DNA from: a virus
IMG/VR virus record: IMGVR_UViG_3300026320_000003
Coordinates: 1 to 50,248 of that record
Strand: one strand, 5' to 3'
Length of the DNA stretch: 50,248 nt
The notes under the pieces are model-generated. The model had not been told where the DNA came from and ran no database searches. It saw only the letters and a list, made by a program, of their open reading frames with translations. Of this stretch, positions 1 to 8,603 are shown one piece after another (positions within the stretch are counted from its first letter, which is position 1; the number at the start of each line of letters is the position of its first letter). A program made the translations under genes and the position numbers.

Positions 1-69
1 CGGGAATCGCGCCCACCGGTCGCTCAGGGGGCTCAACAAGTGAAGGAGCGACTCCTTCGCCGAGTCTAG
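1..69 (+). CDS. Small terminase, C-terminal end (partial copy)
   Basis: The last 22 codons and the TAG stop of the gene at 49456-50190, seen again because of the circular overlap. It has no independent start and is not a second gene. It ends in Leu-Leu-Arg-Arg-Val. Confidence 0.9.
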   Translation, partial: RESRPPVAQGAQQVKERLLRRV

Positions 70-127
70 GACAGGTTGCTGATGACTGATTATGGAAGAA
101 TTGGCTTGGTTCAACCATTTGATCTCC
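1..127. repeat. Terminal repeat, left copy (circular overlap)
   Basis: This stretch is identical, base for base, to 50122-50248. An exact 127-base end overlap is what an assembler leaves when it closes a circular or circularly permuted genome with a fixed word size. It contains the 3' end of the small-terminase gene and the start of the next gene, so it is not an isolated element. A genuine short terminal repeat cannot be excluded from sequence alone. Confidence 0.95.
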
Positions 128-139
128 GGCAACCTGTCC
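69..139. repeat. 11-bp perfect inverted repeat at the terS/terL junction
   Basis: GGACAGGTTGC at 69-79 is the exact reverse complement of GCAACCTGTCC at 129-139, with 49 bases between. It begins at the stop codon of the small-terminase gene and reaches into the zinc-ribbon gene. It continues a run of inverted repeats in the last 150 bases of the small-terminase gene. Position next to the terminase genes is where phage packaging sites often lie; that role is inference. Confidence 0.6.
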
Positions 140-252
140 GCCCGTGGTATAGATGGCTACTATGCCGATTCCACCAATGTGGAGGTAAAGTCGACCATGA
201 CGATGAATCAGTCTTCTGGCGATGCTCCACCTGTGGCAAGGTCATTCGTTGA
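82..252 (+). CDS. Small zinc-ribbon protein between the terminase subunits
   Basis: A 56-residue protein. Cysteines C28 and C33 (CRFHQCGG) and a second pair C48-x2-C51 (WRCSTCGK) look like a zinc ribbon; the first half is basic and aromatic. The ATG lies 13 bases after the small-terminase stop, and its TGA overlaps the large-terminase ATG as TGATG, so it is translated between the two subunits. A nucleic-acid or terminase-partner role is a guess from position. It is easily missed because a longer in-frame terminase reading (from 222) hides its end. Confidence 0.72.
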   Translation: MTDYGRIGLVQPFDLRQPVRPWYRWLLCRFHQCGGKVDHDDESVFWRCSTCGKVIR

Positions 253-1757
253 TGGACCCTAAACTTATCTCCTGGCTTGCCTCAGTCAAAGACGATCCCC
301 TGGCGTTCGTCCTAGGCGCATTCCCTTGGTCCGAAGAGGGTGCCTTAGTCAAGTTCGATGGGCCGTTGGTTTGGCAAAGAGAGATTCTGGAGAAGATTCG
401 TCTTGGCCTCCTCTCTACATCCGAGGCCATCCAACTCGCCACTGCCTCCGGCCATGGTATCGGCAAATCCGCCCTAGTCGCCATGATCACCCTCTGGGCC
501 TTCATGACCTACCCCGATACCCTCGGTGTCGTCACTGCTAATACCGAAACCCAGCTAAAGACCAAAACCTGGGCCGCTATGGGCAAGTGGTTCAACCTCT
601 GCTGGTTTGCCAAGGACCACTTCACCCTAACCGCCACGGCCCTACTCTCTAGGGACCCTTCCCGCGAACGCACTTGGCGAATCGACATGATCCCTTGGTC
701 TGAGAAGAACCCAGAGGCTTTCGCTGGGATGCATAACAAAGGCAAGCGCCTATTGCTGATAATGGACGAAGCTTCCGCCATCCACGACTTAATCTGGGAA
801 ACAGCCGAAGGTGCCCTGACTGACGACGAGACCCAAATCCTCTGGCTCGCGTTCGGCAACCCTACTCGTAACTCTGGTCGATTCAAAGAATGCTTCGCAG
901 GTGGCAAACATGCAGAATTCTGGAACACCCGCCAAATTGACTCCCGCACAGTCCCCATTACAAACAAAGCTAGATTTGACAAGTGGATCAAAGTCTACGG
1001 AGCCGATTCTGACTTTGTCCGTGTACGCGTCCTCGGGCAATTCCCTCGTGTCGGTGAAATGGAATTCTTCTCCGCAGCCGATATTGATGCGGCTATGTCA
1101 GCAGACCGAGAGGTCTATGTGGACCTTCATACACCACTTGCTATCGGAGTCGATGTTGCCCGGTTCGGGCAGAACAACTCCGTCATCTTCCCCAGGAAAG
1201 GCCGAGACGCTCGAACCATCCCCAGACAATCCTACAATGGCATCTCCACTGTTGAACTCGCTAATAAAGTCCACGAAACCTTCTTTGCCCTCCACCCTGA
1301 TGGAATCTTCATCGACGGAGGTGGAGTAGGCGGTGGCGTTGTGGACAACTGCCGGTCCCAGCGACTATTCGTCTATGAAATCCAATTCGGTGGTAAAGAC
1401 GATATTACCGGTGTTGTCTTTGACAATCAAGGCGAACGCTACGCCAACAAACGAGCGGCTATGTATGGAGCAGTACGCGCCTGGCTGAAAGGTGGAATGC
1501 TCCCTGCTGATCCAGACCTCCGCACCGCCATGCTCGCCATTCGCTATACCTTCAATAACAAAGATGAAATTCTCCTCGTCTCCAAAGAAGACTTAATGGA
1601 TGACAATCCATCCCTCGTCCTCGATGACCTCGACGCTCTCGTCCTCACCTTTGGTGGACCCCTAGCCGCCAATTCTCGAGCCGGCGGCGAGCATCCACAG
1701 AGGCCCTTGATCGAGTCTGAATGGGACCCGTATGCCAAGGAAAGAATGATCGCATGA
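252..1757 (+). CDS. terL: Large terminase subunit (packaging ATPase and nuclease)
   Basis: DNA packaging motor that pumps genomes into proheads and cuts the concatemer. From the ATG at 252 it has 501 residues, a usual length. Visible motifs are Walker A SGHGIGKS at residues 66-73, Walker B LLLIMDEAS, and RNase H-type nuclease strands GVDVARFG and DGIFIDGGGVGGG with a late acidic DDLDALVL. I prefer 252 to the ATG at 222 because 252 overlaps the stop of the zinc-ribbon gene (TGATG), and the longer form would run over that gene. It is followed by an ATGA overlap with the next gene. Confidence 0.96.
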   Translation: MDPKLISWLASVKDDPLAFVLGAFPWSEEGALVKFDGPLVWQREILEKIRLGLLSTSEAIQLATASGHGIGKSALVAMITLWAFMTYPDTLGVVTANTETQLKTKTWAAMGKWFNLCWFAKDHFTLTATALLSRDPSRERTWRIDMIPWSEKNPEAFAGMHNKGKRLLLIMDEASAIHDLIWETAEGALTDDETQILWLAFGNPTRNSGRFKECFAGGKHAEFWNTRQIDSRTVPITNKARFDKWIKVYGADSDFVRVRVLGQFPRVGEMEFFSAADIDAAMSADREVYVDLHTPLAIGVDVARFGQNNSVIFPRKGRDARTIPRQSYNGISTVELANKVHETFFALHPDGIFIDGGGVGGGVVDNCRSQRLFVYEIQFGGKDDITGVVFDNQGERYANKRAAMYGAVRAWLKGGMLPADPDLRTAMLAIRYTFNNKDEILLVSKEDLMDDNPSLVLDDLDALVLTFGGPLAANSRAGGEHPQRPLIESEWDPYAKERMIA

Positions 1758-1942
1758 GCTTCCTCAAGCCTGCCGCCCCAACCATCGCCCCTCCCATCGT
1801 CCCCGAGGCCATCCCGCCAGTTATGAACCCCCAGGGTACCAAGCCAGCACCTAAACGCCAACAGACCTCCTTTCTTGGTGCAGCCTCAGTGCCCCAGCAG
1901 CAATCCGGTGGGTCCACCGGTAAGACCCTTCTCGGCCAATGA
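1754..1942 (+). CDS. Small proline-rich protein after terL
   Basis: A 62-residue protein that starts MSFLKP and is rich in Pro, Ala and Gln (PTIAPPIVPEAIPP), ending in GKTLLGQ. No fold is recognisable; it looks disordered. It starts with the ATGA overlap at the terL stop and ends in an ATGA overlap with the next gene, so expression is coupled. Similar short proline-rich proteins often sit between terminase and portal in podoviruses; function unknown. Confidence 0.75.
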   Translation: MSFLKPAAPTIAPPIVPEAIPPVMNPQGTKPAPKRQQTSFLGAASVPQQQSGGSTGKTLLGQ

Positions 1943-2217
1943 TAGTCCCCTTCAATCAAAAGCCAACTACTAAGTCAGGCCAGCCAATGCCTGACACGCC
2001 TCCAGCCGTCTTCCTCGCCATGGCTGCGGCCCAGATGCATGAGCAGGGGAGGCTGTTTGAGCCAGAGTCCAAGGCGCCTGATTTATATGAAACGCGTCCA
2101 CAAGCTTCGTTAGGCGGACGTTCTATTGTGGAAACTAATAACCCTGAACTTGGTCCTACCGATGTAGAGTTAAGGGATAGAATGAATAGATTCGAACAGC
2201 AGAATCGAAATCGCTGA
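1939..2217 (+). CDS. Hypothetical protein upstream of portal
   Basis: A 92-residue hydrophilic protein with a short hydrophobic Ala-rich stretch (FLAMAAAQMHEQ) and a charged C-terminal end (RDRMNRFEQQNRNR). The start is fixed by the ATGA overlap with the preceding gene and the stop by a TGATG overlap with the portal gene. No family is recognised. Position suggests a minor head or packaging protein. Confidence 0.75.
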   Translation: MIVPFNQKPTTKSGQPMPDTPPAVFLAMAAAQMHEQGRLFEPESKAPDLYETRPQASLGGRSIVETNNPELGPTDVELRDRMNRFEQQNRNR

Positions 2218-3944
2218 TGCGCCAAATAAGTGAAGCCGACTACTCCTTCCGCCGATACTCCGAAGGTCGCCTAATCGGCCTTCGCGTCAATCGCTATTCC
2301 TGGTGGACCCACTGGCGAGAACTTGCTGATTACTTCCTTCCGAGGAGATACAAATGGATCGTGACTCCAAACCAAATGGCTCGCGGATCGCCGATCAATC
2401 AACATATCTTAGATTCATCGGGATGTATCTTTGCAAGAAACTTGGCATCAGGTTTAGTGAGTGGGAAATCCTCTCCAACACGGCCTTGGTTCAAGTTGAA
2501 GATTGGCAGACTAGACTCGACCCAGACCTCCCCTATCTCTCTTTGGTTAGCAGAATGCGAGAGGCTTCTATATCTGATTTTCGCTGAGTCCAACTTCTAC
2601 AACGCCATCGCCGTCTTCTATTTCGACCTTGTCATCTTTGGCACAGCCGTCCTCTTGATCTACGAAGACTTCGAAAACGTAATCAATTGCTTCAACCCCT
2701 GCGCCGGTGAATATTACGTCGACATCGACGGTAAATACCGCCCTTGCATCTTCTACCGTGAATTCACCATGACGATCTCAGCCGTCGTCAACGAATTCGG
2801 CATCGACAACGTCTCAGAGAATATCGCCAGACTCTACAAACAAACCGACGGCGCCAACCTCACTCGCGAAGTCATTGTAGCCCACTCTATCGAACCCAAC
2901 GACGATGGCAAGGTTGCAGAGTTCGGCTTCTCCAACAAGTTCACCTATCGAGAAGCCTATTGGGAATGGGGCGGGTCTGCCTCTCCACAAGGCGGCGCCT
3001 CCTCCCCTCCTGGCTTCCTCCGCAAGCGAGGCTACTTTGAACAACCCAACATCTGTACTCGCTGGGACCTTGTCTCCAATGATCCCTATGGGCGATCCCC
3101 AGCCATGGACGGCCTACCAGATCAAAAGCAACTCCAACTCGAATCGCGCCGCAAGGCCCAAGCGATCGACAAGATGGTAAACCCGCCCCTTGTCGCTGAT
3201 ATCCAACTAAAGAACCAACCTGCCTCACTCCTCCCAGGAGGAATCACCTATGTCTCTGGCTACGCCGCTTCAGGCAAACCTGGCTTCTCCAGCGTCTACG
3301 ATACCAAGTTCCCAGTCGGCGAAATCACCGAGGACCTTAACGAAGTTCGAGAACGACTCAAGAAGACTTTCTTCAACGATGTCCTCAATACCGCATCTCA
3401 GTATGAAACCCGTTCTAATGTCACAGCAGTTGAGTGGGACATGCGGAAAAGTGAGTCTTTGGTCATGCTCGGTCCAGCCCTCGAGCGAATCGACAACGAA
3501 GGTCTCAAGCCAATCATCGAACGAGTCTTCGCCATAGCTGCCCGGGCTGGCATCTTCCCTCCAGCCCCAGATGAAATCGCTGGCAAGAACCTGGACATTG
3601 AATTCGTCTCGATGCTTCAACAAGCCCAACAAGCCACCGCAGCCGCAGGGATCGAACGCATGTTCGCCATTGCTGGAAACATCGCCGGAATCGATCCAGC
3701 CGGTGTTGACAATATCGACTTCGATTATGGACTTGACAAAATGTCTTTCCTCCTGAATAATGATCCTAAGCTTATCCGTTCACCCGAAGCTTTGGCCTCT
3801 ATCCGTCAACGTCGAGAACAACAACAAATGCAAGCCGAACGTGCAGCCCAGGCGGAGCAACTTGCCAAGGCCGCCAAAGTCGCTAGCGAAACCCAAGTCG
3901 GTGGCGGCCAATCCGCTTTGCAAAGCATGGGAATTGGACAATGA
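2217..3944 (+). CDS. Portal / head-to-tail connector protein
   Basis: A 575-residue portal of the T7 gp8-like head-to-tail connecting family. It forms the ring at the capsid vertex through which DNA enters and to which the tail tube attaches. The N-terminal signature (SWWTHWRELADYFLPRR) and the length fit that family. A basic SRRKAQAIDKMVNPPLVA segment sits mid-protein, and the C-terminal part is Gln/Ala-rich coiled coil (RREQQQMQAERAAQAEQ). Start overlaps the previous stop as TGATG; the end overlaps the next gene as ATGA. Confidence 0.93.
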   Translation: MRQISEADYSFRRYSEGRLIGLRVNRYSWWTHWRELADYFLPRRYKWIVTPNQMARGSPINQHILDSSGCIFARNLASGLVSGKSSPTRPWFKLKIGRLDSTQTSPISLWLAECERLLYLIFAESNFYNAIAVFYFDLVIFGTAVLLIYEDFENVINCFNPCAGEYYVDIDGKYRPCIFYREFTMTISAVVNEFGIDNVSENIARLYKQTDGANLTREVIVAHSIEPNDDGKVAEFGFSNKFTYREAYWEWGGSASPQGGASSPPGFLRKRGYFEQPNICTRWDLVSNDPYGRSPAMDGLPDQKQLQLESRRKAQAIDKMVNPPLVADIQLKNQPASLLPGGITYVSGYAASGKPGFSSVYDTKFPVGEITEDLNEVRERLKKTFFNDVLNTASQYETRSNVTAVEWDMRKSESLVMLGPALERIDNEGLKPIIERVFAIAARAGIFPPAPDEIAGKNLDIEFVSMLQQAQQATAAAGIERMFAIAGNIAGIDPAGVDNIDFDYGLDKMSFLLNNDPKLIRSPEALASIRQRREQQQMQAERAAQAEQLAKAAKVASETQVGGGQSALQSMGIGQ

Positions 3945-4231
3945 GAGAAGAAGTTGAAAAGCTCTATCAACAAGGCGTTCCCTATAGGCAGATTGCCAAG
4001 CGCCTAGGAATCTCTGTAGGTAAGGTTGCAGGTATCATCCGTCGTCTAGGGATTGCCAAGAAAGAAGACACCTGTCGTTGCTTCAATGCCAGTAAGGACC
4101 GTGTGAAGATTATAGTATTCCAGCCAGAGCGTGACTTGAGTGAGCCAAAGACTATCGTCTCTCCTTACTCCTCACCTAAACAACGCGCTGCCTACGAAGA
4201 ACTCCGCAAGGCAGTAGAAAACACCCGATGA
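3941..4231 (+). CDS. Small helix-turn-helix protein
   Basis: A 96-residue protein whose first 40 residues form a clear helix-turn-helix (GVPYRQIAKRLGISVGKVAG), like resolvase-tail or HTH_38 DNA-binding domains. The rest is polar without a recognised domain. It is coupled to the portal gene by ATGA. It may be a DNA-binding regulator or a packaging accessory; position inside the virion operon does not settle which. Confidence 0.78.
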   Translation: MREEVEKLYQQGVPYRQIAKRLGISVGKVAGIIRRLGIAKKEDTCRCFNASKDRVKIIVFQPERDLSEPKTIVSPYSSPKQRAAYEELRKAVENTR

Positions 4232-4398
4232 CTTACTTCTGGATAGGGCTTGGTATTTATGCAATAGGATTTATACTTATGCTTATTCTTGAAGCAAATA
4301 TTGGTCCTGTGACGTTAAGTCTAGCTCTGCTCCGAGCTACTGTTTGGCCAATCTATATCGTCACCGGTTGGCCTCAAGGTGTAGCTGGAGGTTATTGA
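4228..4398 (+). CDS. Small membrane protein
   Basis: A 56-residue protein starting MTYFWIGLGIYAIGF. Residues about 3-22 form a strong hydrophobic helix and about 28-46 a second, weaker one. Start overlaps the previous TGA (ATGA) and its own TGA overlaps the ATG of the next gene (TGATG), so the chain of couplings supports it as a real gene. Function unknown; a membrane peptide between portal and scaffold genes is unusual. Confidence 0.68.
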   Translation: MTYFWIGLGIYAIGFILMLILEANIGPVTLSLALLRATVWPIYIVTGWPQGVAGGY

Positions 4399-4595
4399 TG
4401 ACCTACGAAGCAAAGCCAAGATTCGGTTCATCGGTTGCAGATTGGCATAGCAAGTTTGCTTGGTTACCAATAAATACATACGACCGTGGCTGGAAATGGC
4501 TTTGCTTCGTTGAACGCCGTAGAATACAAAAGCATTATTATCTAGATGGCGGTGGAGCAGACTTCTGGTGGCAATATAGGGCGCGTCTTCGATGA
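4398..4595 (+). CDS. Hypothetical protein, aromatic-rich
   Basis: A 65-residue protein starting MTYEAKPRF and rich in Trp and Tyr (WHSKFAWLP, GWKWLCF, DFWWQYRARLR). I choose 4398 over the longer in-frame ATG at 4344 because 4398 overlaps the TGA of the membrane-protein gene, and the stop overlaps the next gene by ATGA. No family recognised. Confidence 0.68.
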   Translation: MTYEAKPRFGSSVADWHSKFAWLPINTYDRGWKWLCFVERRRIQKHYYLDGGGADFWWQYRARLR

Positions 4596-5005
4596 CCTAC
4601 GACGCTAGCGATCGTAAATCCATCCGGCGGGCCGAGAAGGCCTCTCGTCTAGCCGATCGTGCTCGTCAGGAAGTCATTACCAATCTCATGTCCACCACCT
4701 TCGGTCGAGCTTGGCTTTGGGATATCCTTACCTCCTGCCACGTCTTCGCCCAGACCTTCTCCCCCGATCCACTCATGACTGCATTCGGCGAGGGCCGTCG
4801 AGCCGTGGGCCTAGCCCTCCTTGCCGATGTAATGTCCGCCTGCCCCGATCAATACATAACCGCTGCGAGAGAAGCCAATGTCAGACACAACAGTGACGAC
4901 CGAAGCTCCGCTACCGAACAGTCCGGAAGCCCGGACCCCGACGGGGGAGTTGAAGGACGTGGCGCAGACGACGACTACGACCCCTATAGAGGAGAAGTCA
5001 CTTGA
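4592..5005 (+). CDS. Bbp19-like protein
   Basis: A 137-residue protein resembling the Bbp19 family of Bordetella phage BPP-1 relatives, usually found between portal and capsid genes. The conserved region is the N-terminal 95 residues (for example MSTTFGRAWLWDILTSCHVF and TFSPDP). The last 43 residues are polar and acidic, and are read from DNA that also encodes the scaffold N-terminus in another frame (4878-5005). The family's function is not established; probably capsid assembly. Starts with an ATGA overlap. Confidence 0.82.
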   Translation: MTYDASDRKSIRRAEKASRLADRARQEVITNLMSTTFGRAWLWDILTSCHVFAQTFSPDPLMTAFGEGRRAVGLALLADVMSACPDQYITAAREANVRHNSDDRSSATEQSGSPDPDGGVEGRGADDDYDPYRGEVT

Positions 5006-5573
5006 ACCGAAGGCCGAGCCCGAAAAAGATGGTAACACTCTTCTTACAGAAAAGAAGGAATCGCCTACTGGTGCGCCAGAGAAGTACGAAGACTTCAAGC
5101 TCCCAGAAGGCGTCAAACTCGAAGGCGAAACCCTAAAGTCCGCCACTGAACTCTTCAAAGAACTCGGTCTCCCACAAGCCAACGCCCAGAAGCTAGTCGA
5201 CTTCCACCTTTCCCAAATCAAAGCCGCCACTGAGGCCTCCTCTAAGGCCTACGACGATATGCGAGCCGCTTGGCAGACCGCTGCCAAAGCCGACGCCGAA
5301 ATCGGCCCCCACATGGCGAAGATCAAAGAAAACGTCGGTCGCCTGTACGATGCAATCGGCGATGCCAAACTGGTTGCCGATTTCAAATCCATCATGGACC
5401 TTACCGGTGCAGGTGACAATCCCGCCTTCATCAAGGTCCTCAACAAAATCTCTTCCTTCGTGACCGAAGGTAAGCACGTATCTGGTGCTCAACCATCCAA
5501 ATTCGGTCAATCCGCACCCGGTACATCCGAGCGACCCTCAGCGGCTCACGCTCTGTACCCTAACAATCCGTAA
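4878..5573 (+). CDS. Capsid scaffold protein
   Basis: A 231-residue acidic, Ala/Glu/Lys-rich protein directly before the major capsid gene, the usual place for a scaffold. The first 45 residues are low complexity with a Thr run (AQTTTTTP). A helical core follows (ETLKSATELFKELGLPQANA). The ATG at 4878 lies inside the Bbp19-like gene, giving a 128-base overlap in a different frame; a weak GAGAGAA ribosome site precedes it. Scaffold assignment rests on position, composition and length. Confidence 0.82.
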   Translation: MSDTTVTTEAPLPNSPEARTPTGELKDVAQTTTTTPIEEKSLEPKAEPEKDGNTLLTEKKESPTGAPEKYEDFKLPEGVKLEGETLKSATELFKELGLPQANAQKLVDFHLSQIKAATEASSKAYDDMRAAWQTAAKADAEIGPHMAKIKENVGRLYDAIGDAKLVADFKSIMDLTGAGDNPAFIKVLNKISSFVTEGKHVSGAQPSKFGQSAPGTSERPSAAHALYPNNP

Positions 5574-5659
5574 CCCAACCGCATGGCGGTCGAACAGCAA
5601 AGCTCAGATGGGATACTGATAACCACCAGTCCTTAACCCCTTAATGGAGAATACAACCC

Positions 5660-6703
5660 ATGGCTGCGATTGGCAATACTGCCTTAACGTATGCTGACTG
5701 GGCAAAACGTATGGATGACGGTTATCGTGTAGCGTCCATCATCGAATTGCTCTCTCAGACCAACGAAATCCTAGATGACATGCTCGTCGTCGAAGGTAAC
5801 CTCCCCACCGGACACAAAACCACCGTCCGAACCGGTCTCCCACAGGCCACTTGGCGGCTGCTCAACAACGGCGTCCCCAACGCGAAATCTACCACCGCGC
5901 AGATCACCGATACCTGTGGAAACCTCGAAACCTACGCGGTAATTGACAAGGACATCGCCGATCTCAACGGCAATACCGCTGAGTTTAGGCTGTCTGAAGT
6001 CAAGGCCTTCCTTGAAGGCATGTCCCAACAGGTTGCCTCCACCGTGATCTACGGCAATCAGCATATCAACCCGGAACGCTTCACCGGCCTCGCTCCTCGG
6101 TACTCCACTAAGAACACTGCCAACTCCCAAACTGCCAACAATGTCCTCGACGGTGGTGGAACCTCCAATACCAATACCAGCATGTGGATCGTCACTTGGG
6201 GTTCTGACACTTGGCATGCAACCTTCCCGAAAGGCAAGATCACCGGCCTTCAACACCGCGATATGGGTGAATGGCCAGTAACTGACGCCAATGGTAACAC
6301 CTACCAAGCCTACCGTGACCATTTCAAGTGGGAAATTGGCATGGTCGGCCGTGATTGGCGATACGCAGTTCGCATTGCCAATATCGACGTGACTCAACTC
6401 ACCGGTGTCTCCGCTGCGAACCTGATCAACCTGATCGTCAGGGGTTTGTATAGGATGCCTACCGCTCCATCCATGGCAACTGCGATCCAAACCTCGGATA
6501 CTCCCGAAGTCCGGGCCAATATGGGCCGGGTCGTCATCTACTGCAACCGCGTGATCCGCACCTACCTTGATCTCCAAGCGATGAACAAAACCAACGTTTT
6601 GCTTCGCCTCGAAGAGTTCAACGGCAAGGTCGTGACCACCTTCCGTGGCATCCCAGCTCGCACCTGTGATGCGATCCTCAACAACGAGGCCCAAGTGGTC
6701 TAA
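5660..6703 (+). CDS. Major capsid protein
   Basis: A 347-residue protein of the type seen in BPP-1-like phages (Bbp17 group), which build HK97-related shells. Features include the N-terminal helix LSQTNEILDDMLVVEGN, the segment RTGLPQATWRLLNNGVP and the C-terminal region with RTYLDLQAMNKTNVLLRLEE. It begins after the only real gap in the head module (5574-5659), with TGGAG 10 bases before the ATG, consistent with separate high-level translation. Confidence 0.92.
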   Translation: MAAIGNTALTYADWAKRMDDGYRVASIIELLSQTNEILDDMLVVEGNLPTGHKTTVRTGLPQATWRLLNNGVPNAKSTTAQITDTCGNLETYAVIDKDIADLNGNTAEFRLSEVKAFLEGMSQQVASTVIYGNQHINPERFTGLAPRYSTKNTANSQTANNVLDGGGTSNTNTSMWIVTWGSDTWHATFPKGKITGLQHRDMGEWPVTDANGNTYQAYRDHFKWEIGMVGRDWRYAVRIANIDVTQLTGVSAANLINLIVRGLYRMPTAPSMATAIQTSDTPEVRANMGRVVIYCNRVIRTYLDLQAMNKTNVLLRLEEFNGKVVTTFRGIPARTCDAILNNEAQVV

Positions 6704-6717
6704 AAGGAGCTACCGCT

Positions 6718-7254
6718 ATGATCCTCGACGCCCTACTTCAATTCGACAACGCTGTGTCCCTTGCAATCGCAGTTGGTTCACAAGTATCCACCAATGTCAT
6801 CGACCTCGGAATCACCTCTGGTATTCCCACTTCCGCCTCAGGCGGTGGAGCCAGAGACATCGGCATCGGTGACGATCCGGCAATGAAGCTCTTGGTCCAG
6901 GTCTCTACGACCTTTACCTCTGGCGGTGCAGCTACTTTGGCTGTCGCCCTTCAAGGCGCAGTCGACAACGGCGCTGGTGCCCCTGCCGCCTTCTCTACCT
7001 GGTGGACCTCACCAGCCTACGCCCTTGCTACCCTTGTGGCGGGAGCCCGACTCTACGATATGGATATGCCTAGGCCACCCGATGGCATCGCCATTCCTCG
7101 GTTCCTTCGACTCAACTACACCATAGGTGGCGCTACAGTCACTGCTGGCAACGTCTCATCCTACATCGTCCTCGATCGAGACGACCAGCCCTACCAAGGC
7201 ACTGATAATTCCGTCATGGGTGGATACCCTGCCGGGATCAACGTCGCGAACTGA
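6718..7254 (+). CDS. Capsid cement protein, Bbp16-like
   Basis: A 178-residue protein that starts MILDALLQFDNA and has the Bbp16-family pattern: NVIDLG near the N-terminus, ARDIGIGDDP, a long beta-rich middle, and IPRFLRLNYTIGGATVTAG near the end. In BPP-1 this protein decorates and staples the shell. It lies 14 bases after the capsid gene with AAGGAG before its ATG, so the two should be made together. Confidence 0.88.
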   Translation: MILDALLQFDNAVSLAIAVGSQVSTNVIDLGITSGIPTSASGGGARDIGIGDDPAMKLLVQVSTTFTSGGAATLAVALQGAVDNGAGAPAAFSTWWTSPAYALATLVAGARLYDMDMPRPPDGIAIPRFLRLNYTIGGATVTAGNVSSYIVLDRDDQPYQGTDNSVMGGYPAGINVAN

Positions 7255-7263
7255 GGCCCAGTC

Positions 7264-7731
7264 ATGAAAAGACTTCTCAAATACATAGGGGTGGCAGCCT
7301 TCGCTGGGCTTGCCACCCTAGCAGTGGCCCAACCTGTTATCTCAACCCAGGTCAATTCCAACACAGTCGTCCGAGCCGCACAAGGTCCTGGTGGCTCGGA
7401 CAGTTGGCTTGGCGTCGATACTATTAGCAACCGCGCTCGATTTACCTCTACCACAGGGCAAACCGGAGCCGCTACTTCCACCGCCTCAGGCGGCACTCTC
7501 TATTGGATCGGCACGGCTCCAACAACTTGGGCCGTAACGCTTCCGCTTAACCCCACCGCCGGTGAATTGGTAACCCTTGTCACCGATACAACTCTCACTA
7601 CCATGGTAACTGTTACAGCCAACACTGGTGATACCCTTCACGCCACCTACACCTCACAGACCCTTACCGCCCTTACCCCTGTAACCTTTCAGTATCAACT
7701 CTCCTCACGTACATGGTTCAGGTTAATGTAA
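7264..7731 (+). CDS. Exported structural protein with Sec-type signal
   Basis: A 155-residue protein with a clear Sec signal (MKRLLKYIGVAAFAG..., likely cut after AVA at residue 22). The rest is Thr/Ser/Gly-rich beta sequence ending in a module (WAVTLPLNPTAGELVTLV) like the C-terminal domains of phage tail fibres. First of a run of genes with export signals lying between the cement and tail genes. Either it reaches the periplasm or cell surface, or the signal-like helix is used in the virion; sequence cannot decide. Confidence 0.75.
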   Translation: MKRLLKYIGVAAFAGLATLAVAQPVISTQVNSNTVVRAAQGPGGSDSWLGVDTISNRARFTSTTGQTGAATSTASGGTLYWIGTAPTTWAVTLPLNPTAGELVTLVTDTTLTTMVTVTANTGDTLHATYTSQTLTALTPVTFQYQLSSRTWFRLM

Positions 7732-8576
7732 TGTCGCGTATCTCTCGTAGACACCTACTTCGTGGCGGTGGCGCTCTTGCTGCCACGAAGCTACTTACGC
7801 CTGCAAGTGCTGGTTTTATATTAGGCAAAGCTGGTGGTGGGGGAGGCTATCACGCTTTGGCGGTGCATTTTGACGGTAGCACATCACTATTATGTAACAG
7901 TCTAAGCTGCACCGACAGTCGGTATGTTCTCTATGTGGTGTGGACTAAGCTTCCGCTGCCTTTATCCAGCAATAGAGGTTCCACGTTACTGTGTTCAGAC
8001 CCCGATACCGAAGTGAACAATTTATTTAATATCTCAGTCAACAATAGCGGTAATTCCCTAATTGTGTTTGAGACTGGCGCGATTCCATTCAGCAGTGGAA
8101 ATACAAACTATGTAGCTGTCCAGAACCCATGGAATGAGGGGTGGTTAAATCTCATTTATGTCATTGATTCATTACACGCTGCTGGTGTGAAGCCAAAGGC
8201 AGTCTATATCAATGATGTTCTAGTCCCCGATACCAATACAGATACGAGTGGCCCCTACGTTGCCCAGTTCAACGGTCTCAAGACAACTATCGGGACGGAT
8301 AATTTCGACCTCGTACTCGGCGACATCGCCGATATGCAGCTTTACCTCTTGTCAAATGACCCGTTTGTCGCTGGGGCGCTTCCAGAGGCAACTCGTCGCC
8401 TGTTTATTGGCGCCAATGGCAAGCCGGTAAACCCGGCGACTGCGATGGCAACGCTTGGAACTCCGGTGTTGATATTCAGCGGTGATGCGATAACCTTCCC
8501 CACCAACCAAGGTACTGGTGGTGCATTCAGCCTTACCGGCACCCTGACCAACGCCACCACAAGCCCGAGTGATTAA
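7731..8576 (+). CDS. Tat-signal protein with lectin-like domain
   Basis: A 281-residue protein with a twin-arginine signal: MSRISRRHLLRGGGALAA, then a hydrophobic stretch and ASAG. The remainder looks like a concanavalin/LamG-type beta sandwich (YHALAVHFDGSTSLLC, WLNLIYVIDSLHAAG, GLKTTIGTDNFDL, GDIADMQLYL). The start at 7731 overlaps the previous stop as TAATG. Wobble positions are less C-rich than in adjoining genes, which hints at separate acquisition. Surface glycan binding is inferred from fold resemblance only. Confidence 0.72.
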   Translation: MSRISRRHLLRGGGALAATKLLTPASAGFILGKAGGGGGYHALAVHFDGSTSLLCNSLSCTDSRYVLYVVWTKLPLPLSSNRGSTLLCSDPDTEVNNLFNISVNNSGNSLIVFETGAIPFSSGNTNYVAVQNPWNEGWLNLIYVIDSLHAAGVKPKAVYINDVLVPDTNTDTSGPYVAQFNGLKTTIGTDNFDLVLGDIADMQLYLLSNDPFVAGALPEATRRLFIGANGKPVNPATAMATLGTPVLIFSGDAITFPTNQGTGGAFSLTGTLTNATTSPSD

Positions 8577-8603
8577 ACCGTGAAACCCAATGGAGATATC
8601 TAC

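Noticed and set aside
5574-5659. Possible promoter before the capsid gene (GATACT with a poor -35)
   Set aside because: The best -35 matches only three of six bases, and transcription from 49012 already covers the gene.
5771-6694. 307-codon leftward frame
   Set aside because: Lies wholly antisense to the major capsid gene, has no ribosome site or family pattern, and arises from the biased wobble bases of the capsid gene.
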